Assembly: GCA_964602655.1 (NCBI GenBank)
Contig: CAZRSF010000034.1
Coordinates: 1 to 61,117, forward strand
DNA: 61,117 nt
Direction of reading: 5' to 3'
From: Moduliflexus sp964602655
GTDB taxonomy: Bacteria > Moduliflexota > Moduliflexia > Moduliflexales > Moduliflexaceae
The notes beneath the pieces are model-generated. The model worked only from the letters and a program-made list of their open reading frames with translations, made no database searches and was not told the DNA's origin. Position 1 is the first letter of the stretch, and each line of letters opens with the position of its first letter. Shown piece after piece: positions 1 through 9,300 of this stretch. The position numbers and the translations under genes were made by a program.

Positions 1-10
1 AACCGCTGTC

Positions 11-34
11 TGTACCCCGCTGCCCTTTCAGGGC
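11..34. repeat. Partial copy of a nested palindromic repeat
   Basis: The short palindrome GCCCTTTCAGGGC at 22-34 follows CTGTCTGTACC. The same arrangement recurs at 19550-19578, inside a larger inverted repeat. The window edge probably cuts another copy of that element. Confidence 0.4.
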
Positions 35-68
35 AAGGAAAACGACATGTAACAACGTAGAATTACGA

Positions 69-144
69 CGCAAGGCACAAAAAAACACGAAAATTCAAGG
101 AGGTGTCATCTCCTCGAATTTTCGTGTCGTTCGTGTGTCTTGCG
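69..144. repeat. Long imperfect inverted repeat (ACACGAAAA family)
   Basis: The arm at 69-97 (CGCAAGGCACAAA, then ACACGAAAATTC) pairs imperfectly with 116-144 (GAATTTTCGTGT to TGTCTTGCG). A smaller AGGAG/CTCCT hairpin lies in the loop. The ACACGAAAA/TTTTCGTGT arm motif is shared with the intergenic repeats near 21.2, 29.2 and 59.9 kb, so this is one member of a dispersed family. It lies just downstream of the minus-strand gene ending at 162 and could act as a transcript end. Confidence 0.6.
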
Positions 145-161
145 GTGTCAGAACGCGGTGA

Positions 162-602
162 TTACGTCTGTTTTCTGAGATGCATCGGGCAAAATTCGTT
201 CCGACATTCCGTGCAGACCTGCGTGCGAATCTGAATGCTCGCGATAATGGCGCATCCCCAAAACGCGGTAAACAGCAGCGGGAATTTCCAGAGCCAGTAT
301 TGCGGCACGCCGAATAAGATGATCACCGCCACAACCAGCGTCGAGATTTCAAGCCAGCTATACGGCGCAGGGACACGCTTGAAGATTTTAGCGAGCTTGC
401 CAGGGAACACATGCCCGCATTCATCCTGACAGGGGCATTTGGAGCAATAGCCATACACAATCGAAAATGCGGCAAGGATCGCGCTGCTCAGATATGCCAC
501 GCCGAGCGCCCACCACCAGAGAAACATCGCCGCCGCGCTCAATGCCACGCAAACACCGCCGAAAATTAATGCTGACACGCCATGTACTTGCGATTTGTTC
601 AT
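162..602 (-). CDS. Small four-helix membrane protein with two cysteine clusters
   Basis: The product is 146 aa and I do not recognise the family. Hydrophobic stretches suggest two helix pairs (about residues 10-30, 33-52, 84-103 and 107-125). A cysteine-rich segment follows each pair: CSKCPCQDEC at about residues 53-62, and CTECRNEFC near the C terminus. The Cys spacing would suit metal binding or thiol redox chemistry on one membrane face; this is inference. The ATG at 602 is preceded by a GAGGTG ribosome site. The gene lies downstream of an OsmC-like gene on the same strand with a 19-base gap, so the two are probably co-transcribed, which fits a thiol or peroxide stress role. No enzymatic function can be assigned. 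Confidence 0.75.
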   Translation of the reverse strand: MNKSQVHGVSALIFGGVCVALSAAAMFLWWWALGVAYLSSAILAAFSIVYGYCSKCPCQDECGHVFPGKLAKIFKRVPAPYSWLEISTLVVAVIILFGVPQYWLWKFPLLFTAFWGCAIIASIQIRTQVCTECRNEFCPMHLRKQT

Positions 603-621
603 CTTTTCACCTCAATAGACA

Positions 622-1038
622 TTATTCGATAATCTCATACGAATCGGTAATCGCGACCGTTTGGCCTAACATCGCCCAGACCGGGCAATATTTCGTGCGG
701 GCAAGCTCGATGGCGCGTTCCACGTCCTTCGCTTTAATGCCAGCGCCGTGAAACACGAATTTCAAATGAATCTTCGTAAAGACTTTCGGATGTTCGCTCG
801 CGCGGTCGGCTTCGATAAAGATGTCGAATTTTTCCACCGGCGCACGCATTTTTTTCAGAATAGACGCAATGTCAGAACCGGAACAGCCCGCAAATCCGAA
901 CAACACCATTTCCATCGGGCGCGATGCCGCCTCTGTACCGCCGAATTCCGTTGCGCCATCCATCATCGTCCAATGATTCGATTCGCCTTTGGCCGCAAAC
1001 GTCAGCGCATTGTTGAGTTGTGTCGCATAAATGTTCAT
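622..1038 (-). CDS. OsmC/Ohr-family peroxiredoxin-like protein
   Basis: The product is 138 aa, normal for the family. OsmC/Ohr proteins are cytosolic thiol peroxidases that reduce organic hydroperoxides using two cysteines. Both family cysteines are visible, in GFAGCSGSDI (on the central helix) and in KYCPVWAML. The spacing looks like the YhfA/OsmC branch more than true Ohr. I chose the ATG at 1038 because an AGGAGG site stands just upstream. A longer reading frame continues 18 codons further without a ribosome site. The adjacent downstream gene encodes a small Cys-rich membrane protein. Family assignment is secure; substrate is not. Confidence 0.9.
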   Translation of the reverse strand: MNIYATQLNNALTFAAKGESNHWTMMDGATEFGGTEAASRPMEMVLFGFAGCSGSDIASILKKMRAPVEKFDIFIEADRASEHPKVFTKIHLKFVFHGAGIKAKDVERAIELARTKYCPVWAMLGQTVAITDSYEIIE

Positions 1039-1179
1039 TGACGCGCTCACCTCCTTTGTATAGTTATTGCAAGAATCATCGCTACTATTCAAAGTATTTG
1101 CCGAGAAGTCAAATATTATTCCGTAAGAAAATCGTTTGGAAGAGAAATTTTATCGAGGAAAATTTGTAGAGGTCGTTAA

Positions 1180-1207
1180 GTAGGGGCGTTCGATTGAACG
1201 CCCCTAC
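1180..1207. terminator. Perfect 12-bp inverted repeat, possible bidirectional terminator or repeat element
   Basis: GTAGGGGCGTTC, a GATT loop, then GAACGCCCCTAC form a perfect GC-rich hairpin. It sits 19 bases past the stop of the DUF3096 gene, where a terminator would be expected, but has no clear T-run. It could equally be a dispersed palindrome like others in this window. Confidence 0.5.
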
Positions 1208-1225
1208 GAAGCTGGCAAAAACTCT

Positions 1226-1507
1226 CTAAAACACGCCTAATCCTAAAATTCCGATAACGATCAGATAGATTGCCACGATGTAATTCAAGAATTTGGGCTG
1301 CACGAGAATCAGAATTCCAGCCACCAGCGCCAACACCGCGCCAGGATTCATGGTGAATCGCAGATGGCTGCCAGAACCGGCAAGCAGCCCCAGAACGCCG
1401 ATCACAATCAGATAAATCGCCACAATATAATTCAGCAACTTCGGCTGCACAAGAATCAAAATGCCTGCGACAATGGCTAAGGCGGGAACCAACATACTTG
1501 GAAACAT
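1226..1507 (-). CDS. DUF3096-type small membrane protein, internally duplicated
   Basis: The product is 93 aa and almost wholly hydrophobic. It consists of two near-identical units, each beginning with a VAGILILVQPK motif followed by LNYIVAIYLIVIG and LGL, joined by a short linker (about residues 39-51). DUF3096 proteins are usually a single unit of about 50-60 residues, so this looks like a tandem gene duplication in frame. Each unit should form a helical hairpin with the proline-lysine turn at one membrane face. ATG at 1507 has a GGAGGT site. No function is known for the family. It is divergent from the sensor kinase that follows. Confidence 0.8.
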   Translation of the reverse strand: MFPSMLVPALAIVAGILILVQPKLLNYIVAIYLIVIGVLGLLAGSGSHLRFTMNPGAVLALVAGILILVQPKFLNYIVAIYLIVIGILGLGVF

Positions 1508-1778
1508 CAGACACCTCCAGAGTATAAACGATCATTCATTCGTTGACGTATGACACCTTTCACGACAAACGGTCGTTATGCGCGCTCACTGTTCTTGTCA
1601 AGGGTTTTTCCGCGTAATTTGTCCGGCGACCGCCTGCAATCAACGCGAAAAACGCAGATCGGCAGTGCGGAGAATATACGGGGGATGCGCTTTTTTTCTT
1701 GACTTTTCACGTCGCGCGCCACGAATTTCTGCGAATCGCAGACAGAGGAACATATCGTTTCATGAGGGAGAAAATCGT

Positions 1779-4700
1779 ATGAAAACGCTGCTTGTCGAAG
1801 ATGAAGCGCCGCTTCGTCTCTTATTCGAAAAGCAAATCAGCGCGCTTGGGCATGAGATACAGTCCTGTTCGACAGCCATGGAAGCCTTGACGATGTGTCA
1901 GGAAGACACATTCGACTTGTTTGTGTTAGATTTAGGGCTGCCCGACATGGATGGGGTCGAACTCTGCCGCCGCCTGCGTTCGATGCCGGCGGGGCAGCTT
2001 GCGATGGTGCTCATCATCACCGGACGAGACGATCCCAGCGATTTGGAAGAAGCGTTAGAGGCCGGCGCAGACGATTTTCTTCCCAAACCGATCTATTTTG
2101 GGCAATTAAAAGTGCGGTTGACCATTATCGAACAGCGTTTTCAACAGCTTGTGCAACGCCAGCAGGCCGAAAACGCCCTTCAACAAGGTTTTCGCATGGT
2201 GCAACGCGCCAAAAAAGAATGGGAATCCACCGCCGACGCACTCTCCCATGTTGTGTGCCTCTTAGACTCGCAGCAGCGCCTCATTCGCGCCAACCGCACC
2301 ATTGAAACCTGGGGACTCGGCCACGTCACGACCGTCGCCGAGACGGACGCGCATCACTTATTCCATCCCGACTGCCAGTTGAAAAAATGCCCGCTCAACG
2401 AATTTTTACAGCGCGGCTGGGAGAAGTTGTCGCACAAAGCGTTCAGCGACAAAGAAATCTACGATGCGCCCCTTGACCGCTGGCTCAAGCTGCAATTGCG
2501 ACCGATTCTCACCGAAAGCGCCGTCAACGAACGCGAAACTTTTGCGGTGTTTATTCTTGAAGACATCACCTCGTACAAACAGATTCAGGATGCGCTGATC
2601 AAGCAAGACCGCCTGCTGCTGGGCGTGGCCGGGGCGTTGGAACATCTGCTCGTCGTCGCGGAATTCGACACCGCGATTATTCAATCGCTCAAAACCCTCG
2701 CCTTTTCCGCAGACGTAGATCGCATTTATATTTTCGAAAATCATACGCATCCGGACACCGAAGAGCCGCTGATGAGCCAGCGTTTCGAATGGGATCGCTT
2801 TACCGCCGCGCCGCAGAAGAATCACCCCGAATTTCAGAATATCCCCTATCGCATCGGCTTGCAGCGCTGGTATGACACGCTCAACAGCGGCCTGACCATC
2901 GGCGGCCTGTATCGAGAGCTTCCGCCGAAAGAACAGGAATTTTTAGCGCCGCAAAATATCATGGCGATTCTTTTAGTGCCGATTTTTATCGGCGAACGTT
3001 TCTGGGGCTTTATCGGTTTCGAAGATTGCCATCAACTGCGGCAATGGCGCGACGAAGAAGAAGCGGTGTTAATGGCCTTAGCGGCAGGCTTAGGCGAAGC
3101 CATCGCCAGAGAAGCGATGGAAAAACAGTTGCGTCAGACGAGTTCGGACCTCCGCGCCATCTTTCAATCGCTGCCGGACGAATATTTTCGCCTCGCCCCG
3201 GACGGAAGCGTGTTGGATTATAATATCGAACAAGGGCAGGACATGTATCTGTCGTCGGAAACGTTCATGGGCAAATGGGCGTCGGGGCTGCTGCCGGAAA
3301 AAGTGGAACGCCAGTTCGAACAGGCGATGGCGAAGGTGCGGGAATCCAAAAATCTCATGGCGATTGAATACGCCTTCCCGATGCCGGATAAGCAAAAACA
3401 TTACGAAGAAATTCGTTTGCTTCCATTTCTTGACGACCAACTCCTTGTCGTCGCTCGTAACATCACTGAGCGGAAATTGGCCGAAGAAGAATTGCGCAAG
3501 CATCGCGATCATCTTGAAGACTTAGTGCAGGAACGCACCGCCAAACTCCGCGCCGCCAATCAACTGCTGCAACAGGAAGTCCTGCGCCGCAAACAGATCG
3601 AAGAAGCGCTGCGGGAATTGAATCAGCAATTAGAAGTCGCGAGCCAGCATAAAAGCCAGTTTTTGTCCCGCATGAGCCATGAACTCCGCACGCCGCTGAA
3701 CGCAATGATCGGCTACACGGCGCTGACGCTGAATGCCCTGCGAGACTCGCTCTCCCCCAAACATCTCGACCATTTGACCAAAGCCGAGCAATCCGCCAAA
3801 AGCCTGCTCCATTTGATTAACGATGTCCTCGACTTCTCGAAAATCGAAGCGGGGCATATCGAAGTGCTGCTGGAAGAGATTGATCTGACGGAAATTATCG
3901 AAGATGTCACGGTCGTTGCTGAAGGCTTGCTGCTCAATAACGCGGTAGAATTCGAACAAGAGATCGCCGCCGATCTGCCGCGCATTCACAGCGATTACAC
4001 CAAAGTCAAACAAATCCTGAATAATCTGGTGGGAAACGCCATCAAATTCACGACGAACGGGCATGTGAAATTACGAGCGTATCCGCATGACCAAAATACC
4101 TCGATCCGCATCGAAATTGCCGATACCGGCGCAGGCATTCCGCCAGAGAAACTCGGCCATATTTTCGAACCCTTCAAACAGGCGGACGCCACAATCAGCA
4201 AACAGTATGGCGGCACAGGGTTGGGACTGGCAATCTCGAAACGCTTCTGCGAGATGCTCGGCATCAAAATCGGCGTCAGCAGCGAACCCGGCAAAGGCTC
4301 GCTCTTCTGGCTGCATCTTCCGTGCATGGCGACACAGACCGAACACGCTCAACGGCCTCAGCAGGAGACGATTGCCGTTCTTTCGGCAGAACGCCTGCGT
4401 TCGATTCTGGTCGTTGACGACGATCCGATGACGCTGGAAGTCATGCAAGAGGCGCTGAGAACAGCAGGCTACACCGTTTATACCGCCTGTTCCGGTCAGA
4501 AAGGCGTAGAATGCGCGCTTGCCAACACGCCCGATGTCATCATTATGGATGTGCTGATGGACGGGATGGACGGATTCGAAGCCACACGCAGGCTGAAACA
4601 ACACGACCGCGCCAAAACGATTCCCGTGATTGCGTGCAGCGCGGTCGCGACCACCGAATTCCAGCAAAAAGCCCGCGAATCAGGCTGCATCGGCTACATG

Positions 4701-4781
4701 ACCAAACCGATTCACCCCGACCGTCTGGTCGAGCAGATTACGCGCTCGCTTCAGGCTGGCAACGCTTTTTCACCGGCGTAA
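1779..4781 (+). CDS. Hybrid sensor histidine kinase (REC-PAS-GAF-PAS-HisKA-HATPase-REC)
   Basis: The product is a 1000-aa cytoplasmic two-component protein with no evident membrane segment. In order: receiver domain (1-118, phospho-acceptor Asp51 in LDLGLPDMDG); PAS (about 140-255); GAF (about 280-440); second PAS (about 450-565); coiled coil (565-620); HisKA with phospho-His634 in SHELRTPLN; HATPase (N box NLVGNAIKFT, G boxes DTGAGIPPEK and GGTGLGLAIS); C-terminal receiver with Asp924 in IIMDVLMDGMDG. An N-terminal receiver makes it likely to be fed by an upstream kinase in a phosphorelay. I took the ATG at 1779 because GAGGGAG lies 8 bases upstream and the receiver starts there; 67 codons of open frame before it encode nothing domain-like. 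No partner regulator is adjacent. Its end overlaps the convergent gene by 31 bases. Confidence 0.93.
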   Translation: MKTLLVEDEAPLRLLFEKQISALGHEIQSCSTAMEALTMCQEDTFDLFVLDLGLPDMDGVELCRRLRSMPAGQLAMVLIITGRDDPSDLEEALEAGADDFLPKPIYFGQLKVRLTIIEQRFQQLVQRQQAENALQQGFRMVQRAKKEWESTADALSHVVCLLDSQQRLIRANRTIETWGLGHVTTVAETDAHHLFHPDCQLKKCPLNEFLQRGWEKLSHKAFSDKEIYDAPLDRWLKLQLRPILTESAVNERETFAVFILEDITSYKQIQDALIKQDRLLLGVAGALEHLLVVAEFDTAIIQSLKTLAFSADVDRIYIFENHTHPDTEEPLMSQRFEWDRFTAAPQKNHPEFQNIPYRIGLQRWYDTLNSGLTIGGLYRELPPKEQEFLAPQNIMAILLVPIFIGERFWGFIGFEDCHQLRQWRDEEEAVLMALAAGLGEAIAREAMEKQLRQTSSDLRAIFQSLPDEYFRLAPDGSVLDYNIEQGQDMYLSSETFMGKWASGLLPEKVERQFEQAMAKVRESKNLMAIEYAFPMPDKQKHYEEIRLLPFLDDQLLVVARNITERKLAEEELRKHRDHLEDLVQERTAKLRAANQLLQQEVLRRKQIEEALRELNQQLEVASQHKSQFLSRMSHELRTPLNAMIGYTALTLNALRDSLSPKHLDHLTKAEQSAKSLLHLINDVLDFSKIEAGHIEVLLEEIDLTEIIEDVTVVAEGLLLNNAVEFEQEIAADLPRIHSDYTKVKQILNNLVGNAIKFTTNGHVKLRAYPHDQNTSIRIEIADTGAGIPPEKLGHIFEPFKQADATISKQYGGTGLGLAISKRFCEMLGIKIGVSSEPGKGSLFWLHLPCMATQTEHAQRPQQETIAVLSAERLRSILVVDDDPMTLEVMQEALRTAGYTVYTACSGQKGVECALANTPDVIIMDVLMDGMDGFEATRRLKQHDRAKTIPVIACSAVATTEFQQKARESGCIGYMTKPIHPDRLVEQITRSLQAGNAFSPA

Positions 4782-6385
4782 GCAGTCGCGCCGCATTCTT
4801 CCGTTTCGAACGCTTCTTCCCGATACCCTAATGTTTTTTCGACAAAGCCGATACCTAATAACACAAGAGGTTTTCCTTTGGCGAGAAATGGCTCGTAATA
4901 GCGTTTATCGCGAATCTGGCGGATCGCCTTCTGCGTCAGGCTTTCCAGCGTTCGCCCCGGCTCGCTGTATTTGCATTCGATAATATAGATGCGGTCGTCG
5001 CATTCCAGCACCGCGTCCACGCGCCCTTTATCTGTTGCGACTTCCGCTGAAACGTCCGCGCCGATCAGCTTGAGAATCATGTAAAAGAGAGAGTGATAAT
5101 ACGCTTCTTCAGGCAAATGGAGCGGGTACGGAATGCTTGCGAATAATGCCTGCATCGTCTGCATGAAACCAGCGAGTTCGCGCGCGTTCAACTGCTCGAA
5201 CAATTGCTCATGCAACGGTTGGATTTTCGACACAGGTTTGCCTGAAAAATCGGCGAAGAGATAAGTCAGCAGCGATTGCTGCACCTCGAAATTCGGATAG
5301 GACAGCACGTAACTTTTGCCGCCGCGCCGGGCTGGCCTGTCTTCTTTGATCGTCAGATAGCCGGTCTGAAACAGCAGCGGCAGCAGGTCGAGATGGGCGA
5401 GATCGTAGCTGTCGAAACTTTGTTCGCCCGACATCTGGCGCTCGAACTCGGCAACATCAATCTGCTGCGCTCGAATGCGTTTGACTAAAAAGGTCGGTGT
5501 GCCCGTCGCAAACCAGTAATTGCGGAACTCCTGATCCGACAAAAAATTCAAAATCGAAAAGGGATTATACACCGCCTGCTCGCCGCTCCAGGAATAGCCG
5601 TTATACCAGATTTTCAGCAGCGCAAGCAGGTCGGCGCGAGGCATTCGTTTCGCCTGACAAACCGCCTCAAGATGCGGCGCGAAACAGGTTTCGAGTTCTT
5701 CCTGCGTATAACCCAGCATCGCAGAGAAATGCGGCGAAATCGTGATGTCTTGCAGATTGTTCAGGCCGGAAAAAATCGAGACTTTCGAAAATTTGGAAAC
5801 GCCGGTCAGAAAAACAAAACGCAAATATGGATCATTTCCCTTCAACATGCCATAGAAATTCCGCAGCACATCGCGGTTCTTTTGGGCAGCATCGGGATCA
5901 TCAATCACGTCAAGAATCGGCTTGTCATATTCGTCAATCAACACGACCACCTTTTCCTGATATTTTTCCACTAATTTCGCGATCAGTTCACCAAACGCGA
6001 GATCGTATTCGCGTGTATTCAGTGAAAGGCGATGCTCAGCGGCAAGCTGTTCGGTGACGTATTGCAACCCGCGCTTAAGGCGCTCGTCGTCGCACGGAAG
6101 CAGCGAACAATCGAGATGAATCACTGGATGACGCGTCCAGTCGATCTTGTCGTAAATATACAGCCCGTTAAACAATTCGCGCTGACCGGAAAAGATGTCC
6201 TTCATGGTCGAAATCAGCAGCGATTTCCCGAAACGGCGCGGGCGAGCGAGGAAAAAATACGTCCCGCTGCGGATCAATTCCAGAATATGCCGCGTTTTGT
6301 CCACATAGACGTAATCATCCTCAATCAATTTTCGAAATGTCTGCAATCCAATCGGAAGTTTTTTCATTTGACGGTTATTGTTCAT
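4751..6385 (-). CDS. DUF1703-type protein: AAA-ATPase-like domain plus PD-(D/E)XK nuclease domain
   Basis: The product is 544 aa, typical of this family. The N-terminal half is the AAA-ATPase-like domain, with a P-loop in RPRRFGKS (48-55) and a Walker B-like VVLIDEYDKP at about residue 150. The C-terminal part carries a PD-(D/E)XK nuclease core: Asp in RVDAVLEC, then ECK in IYIIECKYSEP. These proteins are abundant in some environmental bacteria and are suspected to be defence or mobile-element functions; no role has been proven. The ATG at 6385 overlaps the end of the upstream restriction enzyme gene by 11 bases, indicating co-expression. An alternative ATG six codons on lacks a better ribosome site. 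Confidence 0.9.
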   Translation of the reverse strand: MNNNRQMKKLPIGLQTFRKLIEDDYVYVDKTRHILELIRSGTYFFLARPRRFGKSLLISTMKDIFSGQRELFNGLYIYDKIDWTRHPVIHLDCSLLPCDDERLKRGLQYVTEQLAAEHRLSLNTREYDLAFGELIAKLVEKYQEKVVVLIDEYDKPILDVIDDPDAAQKNRDVLRNFYGMLKGNDPYLRFVFLTGVSKFSKVSIFSGLNNLQDITISPHFSAMLGYTQEELETCFAPHLEAVCQAKRMPRADLLALLKIWYNGYSWSGEQAVYNPFSILNFLSDQEFRNYWFATGTPTFLVKRIRAQQIDVAEFERQMSGEQSFDSYDLAHLDLLPLLFQTGYLTIKEDRPARRGGKSYVLSYPNFEVQQSLLTYLFADFSGKPVSKIQPLHEQLFEQLNARELAGFMQTMQALFASIPYPLHLPEEAYYHSLFYMILKLIGADVSAEVATDKGRVDAVLECDDRIYIIECKYSEPGRTLESLTQKAIRQIRDKRYYEPFLAKGKPLVLLGIGFVEKTLGYREEAFETEECGATAYAGEKALPA

Positions 6386-9300
6386 CTTCCATCTGCCTCA
6401 CAATTGCCACCGTTTCGACGCTGACGGCGCAGACGCGGCAGAGCAGGTCAAGCACCTGTTCTTTGTAATCGGCAAAGCGGTACGTGTCGAATTTGGCGGC
6501 AATCGTCGGGTCTTTCGGCGTTTTTTCTTTGTATTGATCCAGCACCCATTCGAGCGCGGAACGGTTGCCGAGTTTGTATTCCCATGCCTCTGGCGGCACA
6601 CCATGCAGCGTGGTCGCGTCGTCAATGATGATCGTGTTATTCAGTTTGTCGGCTTTTAATTTGGGTTTCAGCCGATTCTCCCCTCCTGGGAGGGGTTGGG
6701 GGTGGGTCTGCGCCATCTCGGAATCGGAAACCCACCCCTTGCCCCTCCCAGGAGGAGAATTCACGACACTGGAAACCCACCCCTCGCCCCTCCCAGGAGG
6801 GGAATTATCCTGTCGCGTCAGCGGATACGGCGCGACCGTCTCGTAATTGAGATGCAAGTCCATCAAGCGCCGCCCCCAGTCCGCCCATTGCCAGAAATCG
6901 GCGTAGAGCGGGATGCGGGGGAATTCGCGTTTCAGATTCAATTCGTATTTCTGGCGGTAGGCGGGATGATGCAGGACGGCATAGACGTAGTGGAAAATAT
7001 CGCGTTTTTCGAGAGACCTCACAGGTTTTTCGAAACCTGTGAGGTCTTGATACCGCGCCCGGAATTGCGCCAAGCCCCAATCCGTGATGTTGTCGCGGCG
7101 CGTGCCATCGGCGTCGTAGCGATAAAACGGAAGGCATTGTGTTTTTTCCAAAAAATCATGATGAAATACTTTCTTAGTACACCATGTTTGAAGGGGTTTA
7201 GTCATCGGAACTCCCGATAGACAAATAACAATATTTTCATGATGATTTGGAAATATTTGATTTAACTGATACAAATCTTCGTTCAAATCATGACTAAAAT
7301 ACAACCACTTTATTGTGAATGGTCTATAAAACGAAGGAATAATGTTCTCATCGTCGAAATAAAGGTTTTTATGATTTACTAACCGTTTTTTCAATGCTCT
7401 TGTCCACTTTATCTCATAACCAACTAAATTCGCAACATTTTCAGAATCAACAGAATGATTTAATCTTTTTAATTCATCACCATAAAAACCAGCAAGAAAA
7501 TTTACTTTTTCCGCAACTTCAGATTTCTTGAAATCACAAACCCACTCGTCTCGATTTGTTTTGACTCCTAAGGAAAACAGCTTAAACACAGCTTTTTCAT
7601 TTTGAGGTGATTTCGTTAATTTCGTCGCTTTATCCGCCAGCGGCAGCAGCGTCTCGAAATCGGTATCGGCCTGATTGATCCAGTTCTGCTGCATGTCCGG
7701 CATGATATGCTCGAAAGCGACGCGCTGAAATTTCGTTGTCCGTAAAAACTCCAACTTTTCCGCCGACGTCGCCATTTCTGGCCGCCGGGCGTAAAAAATT
7801 TTGCACGTTCCCGCTTGCTCCGTCTTTTTCACGAAAAACCCGATGGCGACGCCGGTTTGAATGCCGAAGACGTTATGTTTCGTGCCGGAAAGTTTCGGGT
7901 TTTCCCGCACGTCGCCGCCCAAATCCACCACGTAAATTTCTGAAAATTCAGCCGCGACCACTCTCCGAAAGCCGTCATACGTGCGCTTATTGACAAACGA
8001 GTTATTCGTGATGAAGGCTAACACGCCGTTTCCATCATTATTCAGCCGATTCGTCGCCCAGCGGAAAAAGCGGGCGTACATGTCATAGACTTTCGTTTTC
8101 TGCGCCGTGCTCTGCTTGACGTAGGTCGCCTTGATCAGCTTGTCAATCTCCTCGTATTCGCGGTTTTTGTTGTTGTCGTTTTCGTTCTGTTGATTGGCGT
8201 TATACGGCGGATTGCCGATGATGACGGAAATTTTGCGGTCATTCTGATTTTTGATGCGCTTGACGTTTTCATCTACAAACCCGAACAACGTTTCTTGCTT
8301 GCCGCTGTAGCCGAAGCCCATGTTATCGAGCGTATCCACGAAACAGATATTTTTAAACTCCGCATATTGGCCGGTTTTTTGCGCGTAGGTCGCTTCGATG
8401 TTCAGATTGGCGATGTAATAGGGCAAAATCGCGACTTCGTTGCAATGGATGTCATGCGCGTATTTGTGCGGCAGCTTGTCGGTCGGCAGATATTCGAGCA
8501 GTTCCGTGACGAACGTGCCCGTGCCGGTCGCCGGATCGAGAATCTCGACGCCCGGATCGGCGAGCAGCTTGCCGAAATGCTTGTGGACAAGATAGTCCGC
8601 GCTTTCGATCATGAAGCGCACGATTTCGTTCGGCGTATAAACCACGCCGAGCCGGTCTGCCGCTTTCGGATTATAGATTTTGTAAAAATTTTCGTAAATG
8701 ACTTTCAAGAATTTCTGCTTTTCGTGGTGATTGCTGATGCGGGCGGCTTCCTTACGAATCGCGGCGTAATAGGTTTCCAGCGATCCTAACAGTTCCTTTT
8801 TGAAACTCCCGAACAGAAACGTGTCGGTGACGGCCTGCAATTCTTTCGCGACCGCGTTTTCGCGGTGAAATTGCGCTTCGTGAAAGACGGCCAGGAAAAT
8901 CTCTTCCGTCAGAATGTGCTGAATCAGCATTTCCCGCACGTCGAGCGGCGTGACGTTCGGATTGATGGACTTGCGGCAGGTGTCGAGCAATTTGTCCCGC
9001 GCCGCGCGAAATTTGGCGTTCGCCTGTCCCGCCTCTTCGATAATCTCCCGCAAACGGTCGAGAATTTTCGGCAAATCGGCTTTGAAGAGTTCGATGGCTT
9101 TGCGGAATTCCGCGACTTCCGGGCGTTCGTAGCTGATGAATTCGGTCAGCAGATAATCGAGCTTCTCGGCGTCGCGCATCATCACGCGCAGCCGCTCTTC
9201 TCCGCGCTGAATCAGGACGGCGGTCTGAGAATCTTCGAACAGGATATTGTCGGTCGGGTAGCCTTTCAGCAGCTTTTTGCGGATTTCCTCGTTCAGGTCG

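Noticed and set aside
1578..1778. 67-codon N-terminal extension of the sensor kinase
   Set aside because: It is Arg/Cys-rich with no domain, has no ribosome site, and the receiver domain starts exactly at the ATG at 1779.
6674..6806. CRISPR array
   Set aside because: The repeats are palindromic, differ in orientation, are only three in number, have no uniform spacers and are translated within a gene; no cas genes are present.
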